Source: Candidatus Altimarinota bacterium
GTDB lineage: Bacteria > Patescibacteriota > Gracilibacteria > BD1-5 > UBA2023
Assembly (NCBI GenBank): GCA_028689065.1
Contig: JAQTWX010000001.1
Coordinates: 1 to 64,000, forward strand
DNA: 64,000 bases
Direction: 5' to 3'
In this document: positions 61,547 through 64,000 of the stretch, one piece after another
Layout: each line of letters opens with the position of its first letter
How positions within the stretch are numbered: position 1 is the stretch's first letter
Translations under genes and position numbers: made by a program
Notes under the pieces: generated by a model
Databases searched by the model: none
What the model saw: the letters and a program-made list of their open reading frames with translations, nothing else
What the model was told of the DNA's origin: nothing

Positions 61547-64000
61547 ATGTACACTAACTTCACCGAAGAATATAAAAATCTCATGCTTGAGACCGAGAAT
61601 GTCATTAAATCAAAGGGATTTTCTGAAATCCTCCCGGAGGATGTATTTTTGCGTTCTCTAGAGATAAAAACAGGACCTATTTATGATCTCTACGCAAGTG
61701 CAGGAATCAATATAAAAATAGCGAATGAGGTTCTTTCTCGTACTCCATTTAATCTCTTTAATTCAGAAAGGACAGGAACATATACAGGACTTTCTCCTCG
61801 TCTTAAAGAGCTTATCATTCTCAGTATGAAAGTAGCTGCTGGAGCAGAGAAAAAGAAAGCATGAGTTGAGGATTTTCTCCTCGCCCTTTTTCGAGCGAAT
61901 ACCGAAACGTGGTTCTATCAATTTTTTGATTTCATCGGACTCTCTCCAAAGGATATAGAACAGGATCTCAAAGATCTCAATGTATCGATTGTAAAAAATG
62001 GTGATAGTACAATTTTCGGACCTCTTGATAATATCCTTCATGCCATAGAGGAAGGTCTTGCTAACGGTTTTCAGGAAGGAGAAATGGCAGATCCATTTGC
62101 TGGAAATAAGAAACCAGACGGGAAAAAGAACGAAAGTCTCACACCCGCTCTTGATTTCTTTGGTACTGATCTCACAGAAGAAGCGCAATCAGGGAAAATC
62201 GATGCGATTATCGGTCGAGATATGGAGATAGAACGGCTCATATCTGTACTCAATCGTAAAACTAAGAACAATCCTTGTCTCGTTGGAGAACCGGGGGTTG
62301 GAAAGACGGCGGTTGTTGAAGGTCTGGCTCTCCGTATAGCAGAGGGGAAAGTACCTCTTGCTATGCAGAACAAACGAATCGTGAGTCTCGACCTTTCTGG
62401 AATGGTCGCAGGAACCAAGTACCGAGGGGAGTTCGAGGCACGCCTCAAGCAGATTATCGAAGAGGCATCCAAGATGGAGAATGAGGTTGTGCTCTTTATC
62501 GATGAGATTCATACGATTATCGGAGCATGATCAGCCGAAGGAACTCTCGATGCTGCAAATATCCTCAAACCTGCAATGGGACGTGGAAAAGTATGTATCA
62601 TCGGGGCAACTACACTCACTGAATATCAGAAATATATAGAAAAGGATTCTGCTCTCGAACGTAGGTTCCAGAAAGTAGATGTAGATGAACCAAAAGAGGA
62701 AGTCGCTATGGAAATTATTTCTGGGCTTCGCAACTCTTTTGAGGAGTTTCATAATCTTATCATCGACGATGATGCGATTACTGATTCGGTTCGTCTTTCT
62801 GTACGATATGTAACTGATCGATATCTTCCAGATAAAGCTATTGATCTGATTGATGAGGCATGTAGTGCGAAGAGTATGAAATATAATGGTGCCGAATCAG
62901 AAGCAAAAGGACTCAAACAAGAAATAGAAAAACTTCAAAAAGAAATTGAGAGTTATGTCTTATCTGGACAATACCATAAAGCGATAAAAATTAAAGAAAA
63001 ACAAAATGATCTTGAGAAGAAAATCCAAGAAAAGAAAGCAAAGAAGGTAATTCCCCGCTCAAAACGACTTCATATTACGTCAGATGACATCCAGAAGATT
63101 ATCGAGCGTATAACTTGAGTGCCTGCGAAAAATATCGCAACGGAAGATATGAAAAAGCTTCAATCTCTTGAAAAGAATATTAAACATCATATTATCGGAC
63201 AAGATGAAGCTATTTCCTCTATCGTGAGTGCTATCAAGCGAAATCGTACTGGAATCGGGAATAGAAATCGTCCGATTGGAAGCTTTCTTTTTCTCGGACC
63301 AACAGGGGTTGGTAAAACAGAGCTTGTGAAACAATTGGCACAAGAATTTTTTGGCGATGAAAAAGCTCTCATTAAACTCGATATGTCAGAATACAATGAG
63401 AAATCTTCTGCATCCAAGCTTATCGGTACGACCGCCTGATATGTGGGGTATGAAGAAGGAGGAATGCTCACAGAACGAGTACGTCAGAAACCTTATTCTA
63501 TTGTTCTCTTTGATGAGATTGAAAAAGGAAGTTTCGAAGTATTTAATCTCCTTCTTCAAATCCTCGAGGATGGAGCTCTCACAGATGGAAAGGGGCGAAA
63601 AATCAATTTCAAGAATACGATTGTTATTATGACCTCTAATATTGGAGGGGAAGAATTTACCTCTAAGGCATCGCAGATTGGATTTGATCTCTCATCTGAT
63701 GCGGAAGCGAAAATTATTCGGGATTATGAGAAAATCAAAGAAAAAATCACTGGAAGCCTCACAGAATATTTCTCTCCGGAATTTTTAAATCGTATCGATC
63801 GAGTCGTAGTATTTAATCCGCTCGATAAAGCTATTCTCAAGAAAATCATCGTACTTCAGCTTGAGATACTCAAAAAACGACTTACTGAGCTAGATATCAA
63901 TCTTGAGTACGATACAAAAGCTACTACTCTTATACTTAAAGAAACCTATAATCCAGAATTCGGAGCACGTCCCGTAAGACGATATATTCAAGATAATATC
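61547..64000 (+). CDS. Second Hsp100 ATPase (ClpC/ClpB-like), cut by the window edge
   Basis: At least 818 residues are visible. An N-terminal Clp-N-like domain is followed by AAA1 ([31 protein letters not shown] with the last Gly by UGA near 62528), a short middle region (about residues 445-500) typical of ClpC rather than ClpB, and AAA2 ([38 protein letters not shown]). UGAs also lie near 61862, 63116 and 63437. A ClpC would feed ClpP; clpP is not in the window. It is clearly diverged from the clpB at 50831. Confidence 0.92.

Overview
The window is a stretch of an AT-rich bacterial genome that reads UGA as glycine (genetic code 25). This code is known from the candidate phyla Absconditabacteria (SR1) and Gracilibacteria (BD1-5), so the host is very likely one of these. 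The evidence is direct. Well-conserved proteins (GroEL, UvrB, ClpB, RelA/SpoT, Tmk, FtsW, the DEAD-box helicase, the RND pump) are cut by in-frame TGA codons exactly where their families carry glycine, and each continues in the same frame to a TAA or TAG. Gene boundaries below were therefore redrawn with TGA as Gly. Several genes and two small cassettes only become visible this way. No tRNA-Gly(UCA) was found in the window.

Layout. 1-4835: end of an unknown gene, then pilT, a cNMP-binding/GAF protein and a VirD4/TraG-like ATPase. 4885-7491: a large prepilin-like protein with BspA leucine-rich repeats. 7540-12738: TerC, an RNA m5C methyltransferase, groES and groEL, with two small minus-strand genes. 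12796-21138: three prepilin-like genes (one fused to FecR and FISUMP-like domains), uvrB, two hypotheticals and a Fic protein. 21375-24729: bL25, a Cys-tailed thioredoxin-like protein, a winged-helix protein, a TIM-barrel protein and a ZIP transporter. 24955-31059: an RND efflux system with a TetR regulator, plus a small opposite-strand transcript. 31180-35963: a FecR membrane protein divergent from a CHASE2 adenylate cyclase, then an O-antigen ligase-like protein. 36138-37595: a small UGA-rich cassette beside a four-tRNA operon. 37760-48479: housekeeping genes (DEAD-box helicase, rplK, ruvB, relA/spoT, dut, thyA, tmk, DHH phosphoesterase, rlmE). 48648-50789: a secreted protein with three long repeats. 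50831-56216: clpB, a tail-fibre-like protein, ftsW and yggT. 56351-61411: a run of exported surface proteins, two of which share an N-terminal module. 61547-64000: a second Hsp100 gene that runs off the window.

How it fits together. Much of the accessory content concerns the cell surface: a type IV pilus retraction motor, four prepilin-like proteins, several exported repeat or adhesin-like proteins and an efflux pump. This suits the attached, host-dependent lifestyle inferred for these phyla. A class III cyclase and a cNMP-fold protein in the pilT operon raise the possibility of cyclic-nucleotide signalling to the pilus, although the receptor motif is atypical. Few genes show a Shine-Dalgarno sequence, and many ATGs directly follow a short pyrimidine tract. 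Clear intrinsic terminators separate most transcription units.
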